From contig BQMF02000499.1 in assembly GCA_027922465.2 (NCBI GenBank), forward strand, positions 62,001 through 126,000: a stretch of 64,000 bases of DNA, given 5' to 3'. The notes below the pieces were generated by a model that made no database searches, was not told the origin of the DNA, and worked only from the letters and a program-made list of their open reading frames with translations. How positions within the stretch are numbered: position 1 is the first letter of the stretch; each line of letters begins with the position of its first letter. Shown here one piece after another: positions 1 to 13,874 of the stretch. The position numbers were made by a program, and so were the translations under genes. The DNA comes from Turritopsis dohrnii (lineage: Eukaryota; Cnidaria; Hydrozoa; Anthoathecata; Oceaniidae).

Positions 1-595
1 TTTATTAGAACAATGTATATATTTGGAAGAAAAATTTGTGAAATGTGTTTAAAAATGTTGTACTACAAGTTGTACTACTTTAGAAGTGGTAAAGTGGCAG
101 CCGTTCTAAACATATACTTAAGCAATTTCTATTCTGCGTTGTACTTAAGGTGAAGGTGATTTTTGGTCATTCGCGAAAGATTTTGCTCACGAAAATTTTC
201 AGTTAGGATTATTCGCGAAAGTTAATGTTTGTGAAAAGCAAAAATTTCACAAATTTTTCTATACGCGAAAGTTTCTAATGAATGTTTAGAATTCTGCTTT
301 GAAAAATCTATTGCGGAATAATTTTTATGAGTCGGGTTAAGACATTATAAGTTTGCTGAATTTATTTTTGGGAATTTAGATAAAATTTTGGGAATTTTGA
401 AAAAATTGCCGTACATATGAGATAACATAATACATAGATTTTAAATCCAGGTTACTTCCACAATGAAATAGTACACCAATTAAGAATGTTCATAGCTGCA
501 AATTTATAGCATTATTGATATTGTACAATTTATGTGTTTATGTTGCTATGGTGTGTGTAGTTGTACATGTTCTACGTGTGCGTTTTGTTCTTTAG
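1..595. other. Intron and upstream part of the PSMD7 gene
   Basis: No exon is visible here; the next exon starts after a TTCTTTAG acceptor ending at 595. Upstream exons encoding the N-terminal half of the MPN domain must lie outside the window. Between about 165 and 270 the intron carries several TTCGCGAAA / CACGAAAATTTTC motifs in both orientations, the remains of a TTCGCG-type MITE like the one near 8.0 kb. Confidence 0.6.
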
Positions 596-2587
<1,992 letters not shown>

Positions 2588-3540
2588 GGATTTGTTTGTT
2601 TGTTATTTCATTTTTTAAACCGTTTTGCAGGAAATTGTTGAGTGCTAGACTCTATTCCTAAATTTGTTATTAATGTTATTCGAGACTCATTGAAATGATA
2701 TCTTTGAACTGCCGTTGATAGTTTGCGAACAGGTGTAGAGAATAGGACAGTGTTTGATATTTACTTGTTATCATGGAGTATTCTGTGAGATTTGGAAATA
2801 TAGATTATGATGGCTCGAATATTTTTTTCTTTTCCTGTGATTCCCTATTGTTAGCAGTGTTACCTATTATTTTTTACCATCAAAACAACAGGTTTTAACA
2901 CTCATGCTTCTAACAATAGCGCGTGAATATAAAACATCGCTTATTTGCTATGGTCTCGACACATCGATTTCTTTCGTGGTTTCGAAAAGAGATACAAGTT
3001 GATAATTGACTTTTTACGGAATGTTATTATAGTTGACTCTCGTTATCTCGAACTTTGAAATCGCTATCTCGAAAAAAACCTTGGTTCTGTTAGCATTCAC
3101 GATCTGCCATAAATCTCCTATCTCCACTTTTTATCCGGGCAATCGAAAGTTCGAGATAGCGAGACTCGACCGTATCTCATTACTGACTAAAGCAATGCAA
3201 TGCTGAAATCACTTGCTTTGTTTTAACATAGTCACAGGAAGGAAGACTGTGACTATGGTTTTAACCACTTTGTTCTAAATAGCTGGTGAGAAGATCGGTT
3301 TTGTTCACGAAACACTTCTATTACTCGATGGCAGCCATTTTGATAATCTATTTCCGCTATATGACCACTATATGAAGCTTCTGTAAAATCTTTTATAAAA
3401 CCTATAAACTTCTGATTATATCAACTACAAATCGATAAATCACTTAAATTTTAATTGAGACTGGGGCAGGAGTAAATTGGACCCTTGTCGAGATTAATTT
3501 TAAGTGAGAGAGAAGAATTATTTTCTGGTTTTCATCAAAA
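2588..3540. other. PSMD7 3' flank / intergenic
   Basis: 3' UTR and spacer between PSMD7 and the CR1 element. Apart from the MITE at 3030-3172 I see no coding potential. Confidence 0.6.
3030..3172. mobile_element. Short TIR MITE, TA-flanked (CTCGTTATCTCGAAC type)
   Basis: The ends GACTCTCGTTATCTCGAAC and GTTCGAGATAGCGAGACTC are inverted copies with few mismatches, and TA occurs on both sides. At 143 bp with no ORF it is non-autonomous. The terminus style resembles pogo/Tigger-derived MITEs (inference). Confidence 0.75.
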
Positions 3541-6500
3541 CATCACTCGCTGATAGAAACCACCCGCGGAAGTCATAAAAATGAAGTTTTCGACGCTTTT
3601 ACTATGGAAAGTTACAATAACTAGTTTGTTATTAATTACGTTTGCATGGACTGAAGTCTCCCAAGATACAATACCTAAATACAAACCACTTATCAACAAC
3701 AAACCGAAAATCAAAAGGACAAAAGGTAGAATTTGTTATTATCCAAACCATGACGCGACTCAAAATTTAATCTTATCAGGCGATATAGAGGTCAATCCTG
3801 TACCTGGTACACACATTCGCAAGACAACCCCAAAATGTACAACATGTAACAAAGCAGTTGGTGTCAACCGAAAGCGTTTGCAGTGCGAAAAGTGTTTAAA
3901 TCTTACACATCTATCGTGCTCAAATATTTCGAGCCAGCAGCAAAAGAGATATAACGCACAAACACCTATTTCTTGGGTGTGTTGTGACTGTACACTATTA
4001 ACTCTGCCCTTCCACAATGACAGAGAGTTTGGATTATCTATTGATGATTGTCATCCTTCACCAATGAAAAACATCCACCTGGAAAATCTCCAGAAGCACT
4101 CCAAATATTTAAAATTTGCCCATATTAACGTTCAATCGATGATGTCCAGTTTCAACGAATTTTCTTTGATGTTACACAATTATAAATTTGATATTGTTGC
4201 ACTAAGCGAGACTTGGCTTCAAGGGCATGATAACCAACTAAACTATATAAAGATTGACGGCTATAACACAATCTTTAAAAATAGAGTTGGAAAGAAAGGC
4301 GGTGGAATCGGATTTTACTTAAAAGAAACCTTGTCATATAAGGTTCGGTACGATCTGTCAAAAGATTATGATTTGGAAATCTTATTTATAGAAGTTGAAG
4401 GTAGAAACAAAAACAGCCCCTTCCTGATATCTACGGCATATCAACCTAGCTCAAATGAACAGGAGAAGCTCGAATGGTTAGATAAGTTCGAAACTTTACT
4501 TTCTAATACGTATATGAAATGGAAAGGTGCTTTCATCCTGACCGGCGATTTTAATATTGATCTAATCGGAGCACCAAAAGAGTCAACAAAACGATACAAA
4601 AGTCTTCTTCATAGCCTTTCTATTCGACAACATGTATCGAAACCGACAAGAAAGGGAAAGACCCTTATCGATCATATTAGTAGCAATTTAGAGAATAAGT
4701 TGGTTTATAGCAACGTATTAGCAACGGACGAAATATCAGATCACGACACACCGTATGCAATATTTAACGTAAAGAAGGAACGTTTTGAACCACGTTATAA
4801 GTTTCTTCGAAATGAGAAAACGTTGAATATCAATCAATTCGTTAAAGACTTCGAACAAACACCTTTAAGTATTATTTACAGCCTCGATGATCCGAATGAC
4901 CAACTATCGATTCTTAACCAACTCATCAGAGATTGCATCGATAGACACGCACCTTTGAGAAAAGTTAAAATCACCCGACCAATCGCACCTTGGATGAACG
5001 ACCCAAGTATTGTTAGCCTTCAAAATGAGCTGGAAGCAATGAGAGCAAAACGCAATCAGCAAAATGAGTATGTCAATTTGCACGACTATCGTAATACCAG
5101 AAATAAGCTAAAAAGAACTATAAGACAGACTAAAGGTCAATTTTTACGCAAAGCATTATCTGAAAAGCAACCCAACAAAGTATGGAATACCATTAACAAG
5201 ATCTTAAACAAACAGCATAATCGAATCAAATTTCGTCCTGAAGATTTTAACGCACATCATACCACACTTGCGTCGCGCTTAACCGGAAAAAGTAATAAAC
5301 ACCAAGAGTATAATGACTTTTTTAACAATCTGTCAGATAACCCCGATAATACCAATACATTTCGTTTACATCCAACGACTTACAATGAAGTTAAAAAAAT
5401 CATCCTCGGTATCAAAAATGACTGTTCAACTGGCCACGATGGCATCCCGATTCGTTATATAAAACCAATCGTAGATAGCATAACTTCCCCTATGGTACAT
5501 ATCATTAACAACTGTATTGAGACAAATGTATTTCCAGACGAATGGAAGTTAGCGAGAGTCTCACCAATACCAAAAACAGATAATCCACAGAATGTAACAG
5601 AATACCGACCCATATCTATCCTCTGTATTCTCTCGAAAGTGTTCGAACGCGTCATCTTATCACAGCTTTGCGACTTTATTGAAACAAAATCAACTTACAA
5701 CGCAACACAGTCGGGTTTCAGGAAAGGACATTCCACGAACACTCTCTTACTGAAACTTAGAGATGACATAAAAGTTGCCATGAACTCAAGTGAAATAACC
5801 TTGGCTATATTACTGGATTTTTCCAAGGCCTTTGATACAATCGATCATAGAACACTTCTCCACAAATTACACCAAATGGATTTCTCTATCCAATCACTGA
5901 AACTGATTCAAAGCTATGTTTCAAATCGAAGGCAATATGTTCAAGTCGATGATAAATCTTCCAACGTCCAACCTAACAACTTTGGTGTTCCCCAGGGCAG
6001 TATACTGGGTCCTGTCCTCTTCAACTTGTACATTATCGACCTCGTGAAAGACTTATCTTGCAGCTCTCTACAATACGCTGATGATTCAACTCTATACCAA
6101 AAGAGCAAACTAAAAGACATCGAGAAATGCATTTCGATGCTTGAGTCAGATCTGAAGAAGGTATCGGAATGGTCATATAATAACAACTTGATTTTCAACG
6201 ATGAGAAAACAAAGTTTATGCTTTTTTCATCCTCGAAACTCAGTAAAAAACATAATTTAACCAATGACGACACATGTCAGATACGTCACAACAACCAATC
6301 TATTAAACGTATGGACGCGATAAAGATTCTTGGTGTTTATTTTGACGAAAACCTTACCTGGAAAACTCACGTAGACAAATTAATAAGATCGTCTTACGCT
6401 GCACTTCGTCAAATACGACAATTCAAACGATTTACCCCTTATAAAGTTCGAAAGGTGATTGCTGAAAGTCTGGTATTATCCCACATAAGGTACTGCTGCG

Positions 6501-7249
6501 TCGTATATAGTCAGCTGCCGACATATCAAATCAAGAGGCTTCAAAAACTGCAGAATATTGCTGCCGGATACGTAATTGGGCGCTTCGCCAAGGAAACCGA
6601 TGTAATCAACTTGGGCTGGTTGCCAATAAAAGAATCATTTGATCTAGCCATAATAAAATGCACCCATTCTGCCCTAAACGACCCTAGATGCCCTTCGTAC
6701 ATTGAAACGAATGGAAGTAAAACGTTCGACACGATCCGATTGCGAATTCAAAGTTGAGCGCGGTGAGAAGAACACCTACAACGAGCAAGCACTAATATAT
6801 AATGATTTACCAAAAAGTATTAGGATAATTAGTGATAGTAAAAGTTTTTGCAAAGAGGCGATGAAGTACTACAAAGACAGAGCTCTGGCTAGAGTCCTGT
6901 CCTCGTAGTCTTTCTCTCTTTTCTATAGGTCATGTATATATTCGAATATAAATATTTATTGTTGTTTGTCTGCTTATCGTTTTACACTTTCATTTTCAGT
7001 TTTCTCTCAGTGTTTCAATCACAATTTCTCTCAATCCGTCAGACCTTGTCCATAGTCTCGTGCACTGGCTCACTTTTCTTTCCTTTTTTTTTTTTTTTTT
7101 TCTCCCCTTACACATTTTATCAAGTTATTTAATAATAATAATATTTAATAATATTTTGATATTTTTATTTGAAATTTATGTTCTAGGGAGAAGAACCATG
7201 TATTATTGTATGGATCCCAATTTGATGATTAAAAAAAAAAAAAAAAAAA
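3450..7249 (+). mobile_element. CR1-type non-LTR retrotransposon, nearly complete
   Basis: The body is one long ORF (3581-6757, continuing after a frameshift to 6908) with PHD finger, APE endonuclease and RT in the order typical of CR1-clade ORF2. The 3' UTR follows and an A-rich run at about 7231-7249 may be its tail. The 5' boundary is not defined; the sequence from about 3450 to 3580 looks like a leader, but I see no target duplication. Only one frameshift separates it from an intact coding sequence, so insertion is probably recent. Confidence 0.85.
3581..6908 (+). pseudogene. CR1-like ORF2: signal peptide, 2A-like motif, PHD finger, APE endonuclease, reverse transcriptase; one frameshift
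   Basis: The encoded polyprotein mediates target-primed reverse transcription. Residues 1-24 are hydrophobic and signal-peptide-like (LLLWKVTITSLLLITFAW). Residues 66-75 read SGDIEVNPVP, a 2A-like motif with Val where the obligatory Gly of NPGP should be. A PHD-type Cys/His finger lies at about 86-137 (CTTC, CEKC, H, CCDC). The APE endonuclease follows (HINVQSM, ALSETWL, GGGIGFYL, TGDFNID, ISDHDTPY). RT motifs are STGHDGIPIRYIKP, EYRPISILCILSKVFERVI, QSGFRKGHST, LLDFSKAFDTIDH, GVPQGSILGP and YADD at 832-835. The open frame stops at 6757, but homologous C-terminal sequence (RSDCEFKVERGEKNTY ... IYNDLPKSIR) continues in another frame to 6908, so a one-base indel lies between about 6710 and 6735. 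Confidence 0.9.
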
Positions 7250-7265
7250 TTCTCATGACATTGTA
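6909..7265 (+). other. CR1 3' UTR and low-complexity tail
   Basis: T-rich tract with a run of about 17 T at 7085-7101, AATAATAATA repeats, and a run of about 19 A at 7231-7249. Short ORFs here are composed of homopolymer-derived Phe/Lys and are not genes. Confidence 0.55.
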
Positions 7266-7989
7266 CCCTATTCCCCCGCATATAAGTCCACCCTGTTTAA
7301 AAGCCCATGGGCTTATACCCCGAGGAGGAACAATGAAAAGATGAATGATGTTGGATGTATGTACCTTTTATATTTATATCATGTTTTTTTTATTTCATTT
7401 TTGTTTTGGCGTTGTTTGAGATCGGGATTGTGGTCGTTTGTATTTGTGTGCACGTATTTAAACCCTGGGTACGAGGTTGATTTAAAGCTTGTTTTGGTGG
7501 GATTCTATAAGGAATATTACCATTGTATATCCCTTTCATTCATGGAAATTCTTTTTTCTGTAACAATACGTTGTTGTTTTGCTTTGTTTTTTTTTTTCTT
7601 TGGTTATCATGGGTTATTCAAAAATGAGAGAAACGATAACAAATCGTGCTGTCCTGCTGAGCCTCATTCTAAAAAGTAAATGAAATGATTTTAGAAATGG
7701 AAAGGGAACAATCAGAGCTTGCCCATGCAGAAACACAGGAAGCTGACTAGGAATATGATGAAAAAAACACTGAGCAAGCCAGAACAGAAGAAGAAGAAAC
7801 CGACAGCGACGTGCTGATATCGAAATAGAGTAAACTTGTTTGTAAACTTAAGATGTCCTACAAATTTTAGTTTAAAAAAATGATTTGTCTTGTTCATTTA
7901 CCCCACCTTATTGCTGTTTCAAATTGAAAGTTCAAAAATCGTCAAAAAATCAGATAAAAACCCATGGGCTTAAATGCAGGGGAATAGGG
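7266..7989. mobile_element. Non-autonomous TIR element, TA-flanked (CCCTATTCCCC type)
   Basis: The left end CCCTATTCCCCCGCATATAA and right end TTAAATGCAGGGGAATAGGG are inverted repeats, each followed inward by a GCCCATGGG motif (AAGCCCATGGGCTTAT, AACCCATGGGCTTAA). Both ends abut TA. The 724-bp interior has no supported gene. A Glu/Asp-rich stretch near 7710-7830 is broken by stops. Confidence 0.75.
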
Positions 7990-7995
7990 TACCTT

Positions 7996-8125
7996 AACGA
8001 GATAAATTTTCGCGTGGACATATTTTCGCGGATGAATTTTTTTTCCATTTCGCGGAGACATATTTTCGCGGATGGCCCAACTTCAAATAATTCGCGTGGA
8101 CTAATTTTCGCGGATGGCAGTAGAT
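7996..8125. repeat. TTTTCGCGGA-rich repeat cluster
   Basis: At least five occurrences of ATTTTCGCG(G/T)GAC or ATTTTCGCGGATG within 130 bp, directly beside the preceding element. Related TTCGCGAAA motifs occur at 165-270. It resembles the ends of a small MITE whose boundaries I cannot fix. Confidence 0.55.
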
Positions 8126-11018
8126 AAAAAATTTTTTTGTCTTCAAAATGTATTATACACAAACAAAGGTAATGAAAAACTGAAATACAGTGTCAAATAC
8201 AGTGTTAAACTAATCGCCCCGTTCATTATCTATACCCGAAGTTGTTTTAGTGTGATTACGAATAATTTTAAATTACGAATGATCCTGTTACAAGCCTCTA
8301 TAAAAAATCAACCAAAATGTATAAACCAAAACGAGTTAGCAACCTTGTGCATTTATAAGCTAATATACAGTTCATCTAACACTCTGGAGGCAAAATGACG
8401 TAAACATTGTGAAATTTGAAATTATCAAAACTGATAAAATTCTTATAACCATTTGGAACAGTGTTAAAAGAGTAATACCGATCATGGACGTATAAATATA
8501 TACGTCCATGTCCCGATACAAGGAATTATAACATTACAGCAGTTGTAGTATCTCAAAATTATGGGAACTGCCAATTGAGTTTACAAAACAATACTTTGCT
8601 TCGTTCATTCAAAAAAAAAGAGTTTTCACGGAACCTGATATTTAGAAACCTCAACGGAGAAGTAAACTAAGGAACACCATACGTCACCAGATAATACGTC
8701 ACAACCATTCCTTTCAGACCTGAATTTCGTTTTGAGGCTTTTACCGTTGTGTCAAGCCCTGAGGTTTTTACACCGTCAGCCTCACACCCAGTTTTATAGA
8801 AAAACATAAGTAGTTTCAAGTTGGTTTTGAAGGAAAAACCTTGCGAGGCGGGCGTCATTCGAAACGCATCGAATGGTACATTCCATACAGTGCTTCTGAT
8901 CTCCAAGCTGAGAATGATTTAATTACACAACCTCGAGACCCTGGGTTCGATGTTGCGCTGTTAACACTTTACACGGTATTTCTGCTTTTTAATGGAAATT
9001 GCCACCAATTTTTGATTTTGATTGTTCGCTTCACAATTCTGAGCCTGTTGGTTGAAATTCCAGTTGGAGTGCCAGCTTTTTTAAAAAATTTTCCAAAATT
9101 TTAAATGTTCGAATCAAAGCAGGCTAAAGCTGGCTTTTTTACCGATAGCCTTTACTTTCACATATAATATTGAATTCAATTTCGTCTATATAAACGAGCT
9201 TTTAAAGAAACGAGAGCACATTTTTTTTCTGACAAAAGTGTATACATAGAACTAAAAGTGTATACATAGAACTAAAAACATGGTTACTTGGTGCTATTTG
9301 GTACACGGTGCTTTAACGGAAGATCGGAAAAAATGAAGGCTCAAGACGAATGTTATGTTAAATTTTTGAAACAAACACCACTCCAATAAAACGTCCTGGT
9401 TATATAATAACTTGTTGAAGACTTTATCAATGAAATTACTGGATGAGAGGGAGTGACCTTGTTAGTAGTGGGAAGGTGACAAGGTTATACTTGAGTAGGA
9501 TTTTCAACAGGATGGGTGAACATACCGAAACATCTTTGGCATTGCAATTTAAAAATTTCTTTTCCAGTACACAAAATATATAGTCTGAAAAAAATTAAAT
9601 ACTTTAATTTTGAGAAACTGTGCCATACATACATATAATAAGGAGGATGCCTTAAGATCTTACAAGATGTAGAAGCTTGATTTTGCTGTTTTGCAACAGT
9701 CAGAAATTACATGTTTTACGTTGCAGAAAAAAATTAAGAACTTGTAGAATTATGAACAAACGCTATGTACATCAAAACAGCATAATGAAAGTGCCATTTC
9801 ATCTATTCAAAAACACTAATTCAATCAAATTTGCCTTTGAAAGCAATAATTTACTAATGCAAATTTACAAGTTCATGTATACAAATGAGTCTGCAGATAA
9901 CTAAACCCAAAGCACTTTCCTGAACAGAAAATGAAATCAACATTACAAAATGCAAGGAAAGAATTCGTTAGAAATATCGAGTGAGAAAATATAACCTGTG
10001 TATATACTATAATATATACAATTTACATATAGCCTATTATACTTGGGTATGCACTTTATATGATACCAAGATGATTCACTGGAAATTTTCGAAAATTGTT
10101 TACCTTTGAGGTTGCTATCATTAAATTGTGGATGCACGTATCCTGTCTCCTAAGCATTTTGCTCTAGTTATCACAAGTTCATCAAACTAAAAACCTCCTC
10201 ACCTCATTGGTATATATTTGTGCGACCATGATCATTTTAGCCTATAAATATAAACTAACTTACTGTGGCCTAAACACTTTGGTTGATGTTGTAAAATGAC
10301 ACTTAAGAATTACAAATGGTTGGTCAAAAGCATTATCAGATCCTGTAATAAGTATGAAAAAATCCACCAAAGTGTATATAACATAGTGAGTTAGCAACAG
10401 TCTATATGATAAGCTAGAATAACAAACAAAATAATAACAACAAGACTACTAAAATCAATGCAATTTTTTTGATAGAGAAAGTTAAGCAGAAAAGTTTTTT
10501 TCTCTCTCAAAAAGTTGAGAATTTTACTGAGCCTTCTGACCTTTATAACTTAAAATTTGGCAAATTCTCCGAGCTAATTAAAAAATTCATCAGATGGTGC
10601 AATTATTGAGGATAATATTGAAACACCAACAGAAAAATCATAAAATCAAAAGCCAAGAACAAGAATGATTGGTTAGGCTTTGCTCTCACTATGTGATGAA
10701 AACCCACCCCCTCTTTTTTGACCAAAACAATCACTAAAACATACTGATGAAATTCATTATTCGAAAAATTATTTTCCATATTTAGTAACCTGTTCTCTCT
10801 GCATATGGAAAGTTTTTCTCGACAAGAATGTGATGGGAATTCATCACAGCACAGTAATAGAAAACTCGGTGAGACTTGTATAGCTATGTATCTATTATAA
10901 AACTGAAGAGGTAAGGGTATATAATAAACAAATCATAAATTAACAGTATAAAAATAAACTGACTCAACATACCATTAACAATCATACAAAATAAAATGGC
11001 TAAGTAGCAAAAGCAATA
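8126..11018. other. Intergenic, no gene seen
   Basis: AT-rich spacer. It includes a fragment of the CCTCGAACCCAGGGT family near 8930 and a direct duplication of a 20-bp unit (AGTGTATACATAGAACTAAA) at about 9236-9278. ORFs here are short, without recognisable domains. The part from about 10000 to 11018 is presumably the 3' flank of the PEN-2 gene on the minus strand. Confidence 0.5.
8483..8510. repeat. Perfect 12-bp-arm palindrome
   Basis: CATGGACGTATA and TATACGTCCATG are exact inverted copies separated by AATA, giving a perfect hairpin. No gene is adjacent; function unknown. Confidence 0.8.
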
Positions 11019-11324
11019 TCACGGTTCACCAAGTGGAATTAAAAACGATATCTTATCACCGACTTCACCCCACGAGGCCCTGTTCGTTTGGTAAATGTAA
11101 ATCCACACAGTCAAACCTGCAATCCATATTAGTGTTCCACACATTGACATGATAACATTCCATTTGACATTTTTTTGTCCTTCATATTCCTCCTTAGAAA
11201 AAGCTTCTTTGAAGAACCACACAACATTAACTAACCACAAGAAGGGTAAAAATGCAAATCCACCAATAAAATATAAACGCGATAACCTGACCTTTTCTTC
11301 ATTCGGTGTCCTACCAAGATCCAT
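11019..11324 (-). CDS. PSENEN: Gamma-secretase subunit PEN-2 (presenilin enhancer 2)
   Basis: The product is the smallest subunit of the gamma-secretase complex (presenilin, nicastrin, APH-1, PEN-2), needed for presenilin endoproteolysis and Notch-type intramembrane cleavage in the endomembrane system and plasma membrane. The single-exon ORF gives 101 aa, exactly the length of human PEN-2. It contains the family hallmark GGFAFLPFLWLVNVVWFF, the second hydrophobic segment (SMCGTLIWIAGLTVWIYIY) and the conserved C terminus SFLIPLGEP. NEEKVRLSRLYFIGG at the N terminus also matches the family, so the ATG at 11324 is well supported. No introns interrupt the coding region; any introns in the 5' UTR would lie at higher coordinates. 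It looks functional. Confidence 0.97.
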   Translation of the reverse strand: MDLGRTPNEEKVRLSRLYFIGGFAFLPFLWLVNVVWFFKEAFSKEEYEGQKNVKWNVIMSMCGTLIWIAGLTVWIYIYQTNRASWGEVGDKISFLIPLGEP

Positions 11325-13874
11325 TATTTTTCAGTCACTGGAAATATTTTAGAGTTATTTGAGACCGAAAAATAGATAGTTGCTGGATGTGTTCGTCATT
11401 ACTCCATAATCAGTAACATTTTCTACATTACAGCATATTTAATCCTAAAACAGAAAAGATACAGATTTTAATTTCAGGGAGCAATAAACCTTTTCATGTC
11501 ATAACAGCCATTGCCTCTCAAAATTAGAAAAGAAGTGATAGCTACTGTGACATAAATCATGGATAGCTTAAAAGGGGCTGATCTCCTCATTTTTTATTAC
11601 TTTGAAAGATGTATTGGTTATGCTGATGCAAAATATAATATGACTGTGTTTGGATATAAACATGTATGTTTTATGAAGGTTAACACTGTGAAAAGGATTT
11701 TACAGAAAAAACAACGATTTATACACAAACTCTTTTCCACTTTGCAACTGAAATCAAAGAAACCAGGGGTCAGCTAGGCTCTTACCCAATCCAAAAAACT
11801 ACTAAGTTTCCCAATTGAGTCCAACAATAAATTTATGAAAAGTTAGTAAGTAAGCTTGCTGTTAAAATAAATGATTTGATTCTGTTTTGAAACATCGGCT
11901 TAAACTCATCACTAACATGCGTTTCCACTTCGTTATAAAAATGCTCATCGTAGTTATAGTCTAACGGCCTCATGAGAATTTCTAGCTAAACCCCTGGAAA
12001 CCTATTTTTGGCCCAGTCAAAGCTATCATAAAAATATTGTTTACCTCTGAATCTCCAAAGTGAAGAGTGATTATGTATGGTTTTTTTCTCAAAAAAACAT
12101 GAAAATCTTGAAACTTGATGTTTCATGAGAGACAGAAAATGAAAATAAAATATATACAGTTATATTAATCATTTAAAATTATCTATATACATACTTTACA
12201 CCAGGCAGTCATCATGCAGATTTCAGATCACACTAAAATACTATTTAGTATCCCACTACTAAAAAAGTTCAAATCTCTCTTACTCTTCTCACACCCCTCA
12301 CACATTTCTCCTCCCTCAATTCACTTTTGCTTTTGTCCGTAGAACTCACCTTTACCATCACAAATACGCAAAATGGTTTAATGGTTATTAATGGATATTA
12401 GCGAGAAACAATACACAAAATTAACTGTAGTAGATAAAAATAAAATGATAACGTAGATCCCTAGCGGCTTGCTATAACAATTTTTCTTCGATTCAAAGCA
12501 TCCGCTTCGCTGAAACACAAGTGTCGTGCATATCCCGAAATGCACTGCAGATAGTTGTGAGAAGAAAATAAGAAAAAGAAGAAGCGGGGAGGAGGAGGGA
12601 AGCGAAAGGAAGAGGAGGGTGCATTTGGGATGGATGAAAAATCTTTAAATAGCTTATTTAATTTCACTATTTCAAAAATTTTTAAAAAATTGCATATACA
12701 AAGAAATTATAAAATTGGATTTCAGAATTATGCCATCATTTTTATTTTTATATGTAAATTATTTGTGACCGTCCAATACACTGAGTACGGGCGGCCGCTG
12801 CAATGCGCTCTTCGTGTTCGCTCGAGTGCCATTCATGCGTCATTGTCTCACATTGCACTTGGATGAGCTTCAAAAGCAGTGTATCCTCCCATCAGGAGCC
12901 ATCGACAGACTCTCTGGGTTTAAGTCAACTACTAGTTACAAGTCAGCCGCGGGTGAGCAGGGGGCGGCAGAACATTGTAATATATGGATATGCCCGAAAT
13001 AGATAAACTAACCATTGTGAAACTCTGGGCCTTAAACGAACGTCTTCAAGACATGCTGTCCTTTGAGGATCTAAGGGTTGTCAGAGTAAGGTCAAGTTGT
13101 AAATGTCTCATGTGTTGTTGAAGGCTATCGTGTTGTTTCTTTCCTTTCTTGTCAGAAAACGGCCAAATAGTGAAAACATCAACAAGGATTAGAGTAGGTT
13201 TCCGAAGGTGGTAGACAGGAATTATATAGCATTTTCCTCTCTTCTCTTTGTCCTAAAGTTTTAATTAAGCTTAATTAAACTTAAGCTTACAGAATACTAA
13301 TAGAGTGAGAGAAGAAGGATTTCAAACTAAAACTAAAACACCGAAAAATTTTGTCTGAAAATTTCTTATTTTTTCTTAATCATTCCCAACCAGTAACTAG
13401 GTTTCGAAAAGAAGTTTCAAATTTTATAAGTAAACAAATGGAAGCCTTTCAGAAAGGTTAGAATGCAACTACTTCCTTTGATGCAATGTAACTATCGCAC
13501 AAAATATTCCTGCCGGGTTTGCTCAAGTGTGAATAGATATCTGCAGCTATTCGGCATGACTTTTGATCACGTGACGGGCTAGAACTGTTTAAGAAATCAT
13601 ACAAAAAGACTGTATTATGAATAAAAAATTTTGATTACTGGGAAATATTGTATGCATGTCAAGATGTTTAACTTTATAATTTTATATGGAACAAAAATAA
13701 GGAGATAACACGCAGGAGGGAATCACCTCTTGCTTCTCCAAAAGTTCAACACAATTTGAATGGTTCATACCACTGATCAATATTATCTTTAATGGAAGTG
13801 TTCCCGCAAAACATATCATCGCACTGTTGAAACTTTAAAGTCCCTAAAGATTTCAGCAAAACCCCACGACGAAG
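11325..13874. other. Spacer between PEN-2 and the MAP3K gene
   Basis: Divergent intergenic region presumably holding the promoters of both genes. I see no conserved coding exon. A SINE remnant occupies about 12790-12990. A CACGTG E-box-like hexamer occurs at about 13567 but is too common to call a regulatory site. Confidence 0.5.
12790..12990 (+). mobile_element. Decayed copy of the tRNA-derived SINE
   Basis: It aligns in order with the full-length SINE at 27.9 kb through the blocks GCTTCAAAAGCAGTGTAT, AGGAGCCATCGACAGACT, AAGTCAACTACTAGTTACAA and a GC-rich CGGCAGAAC block. It lacks the TTAC tail and has many substitutions, so it is an older insertion. Confidence 0.65.

Noticed and set aside
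7060..7344. Phe- and Lys-rich ORFs at the CR1 tail
   Set aside because: Derived from poly-T and poly-A runs.
7712..7830. Acidic EEEETDSD-like peptide in the 7.3-8.0 kb element
   Set aside because: Short and interrupted by stops; no family match.
13560..13575. CACGTG E-box as kinase promoter element
   Set aside because: A single hexamer is expected by chance.
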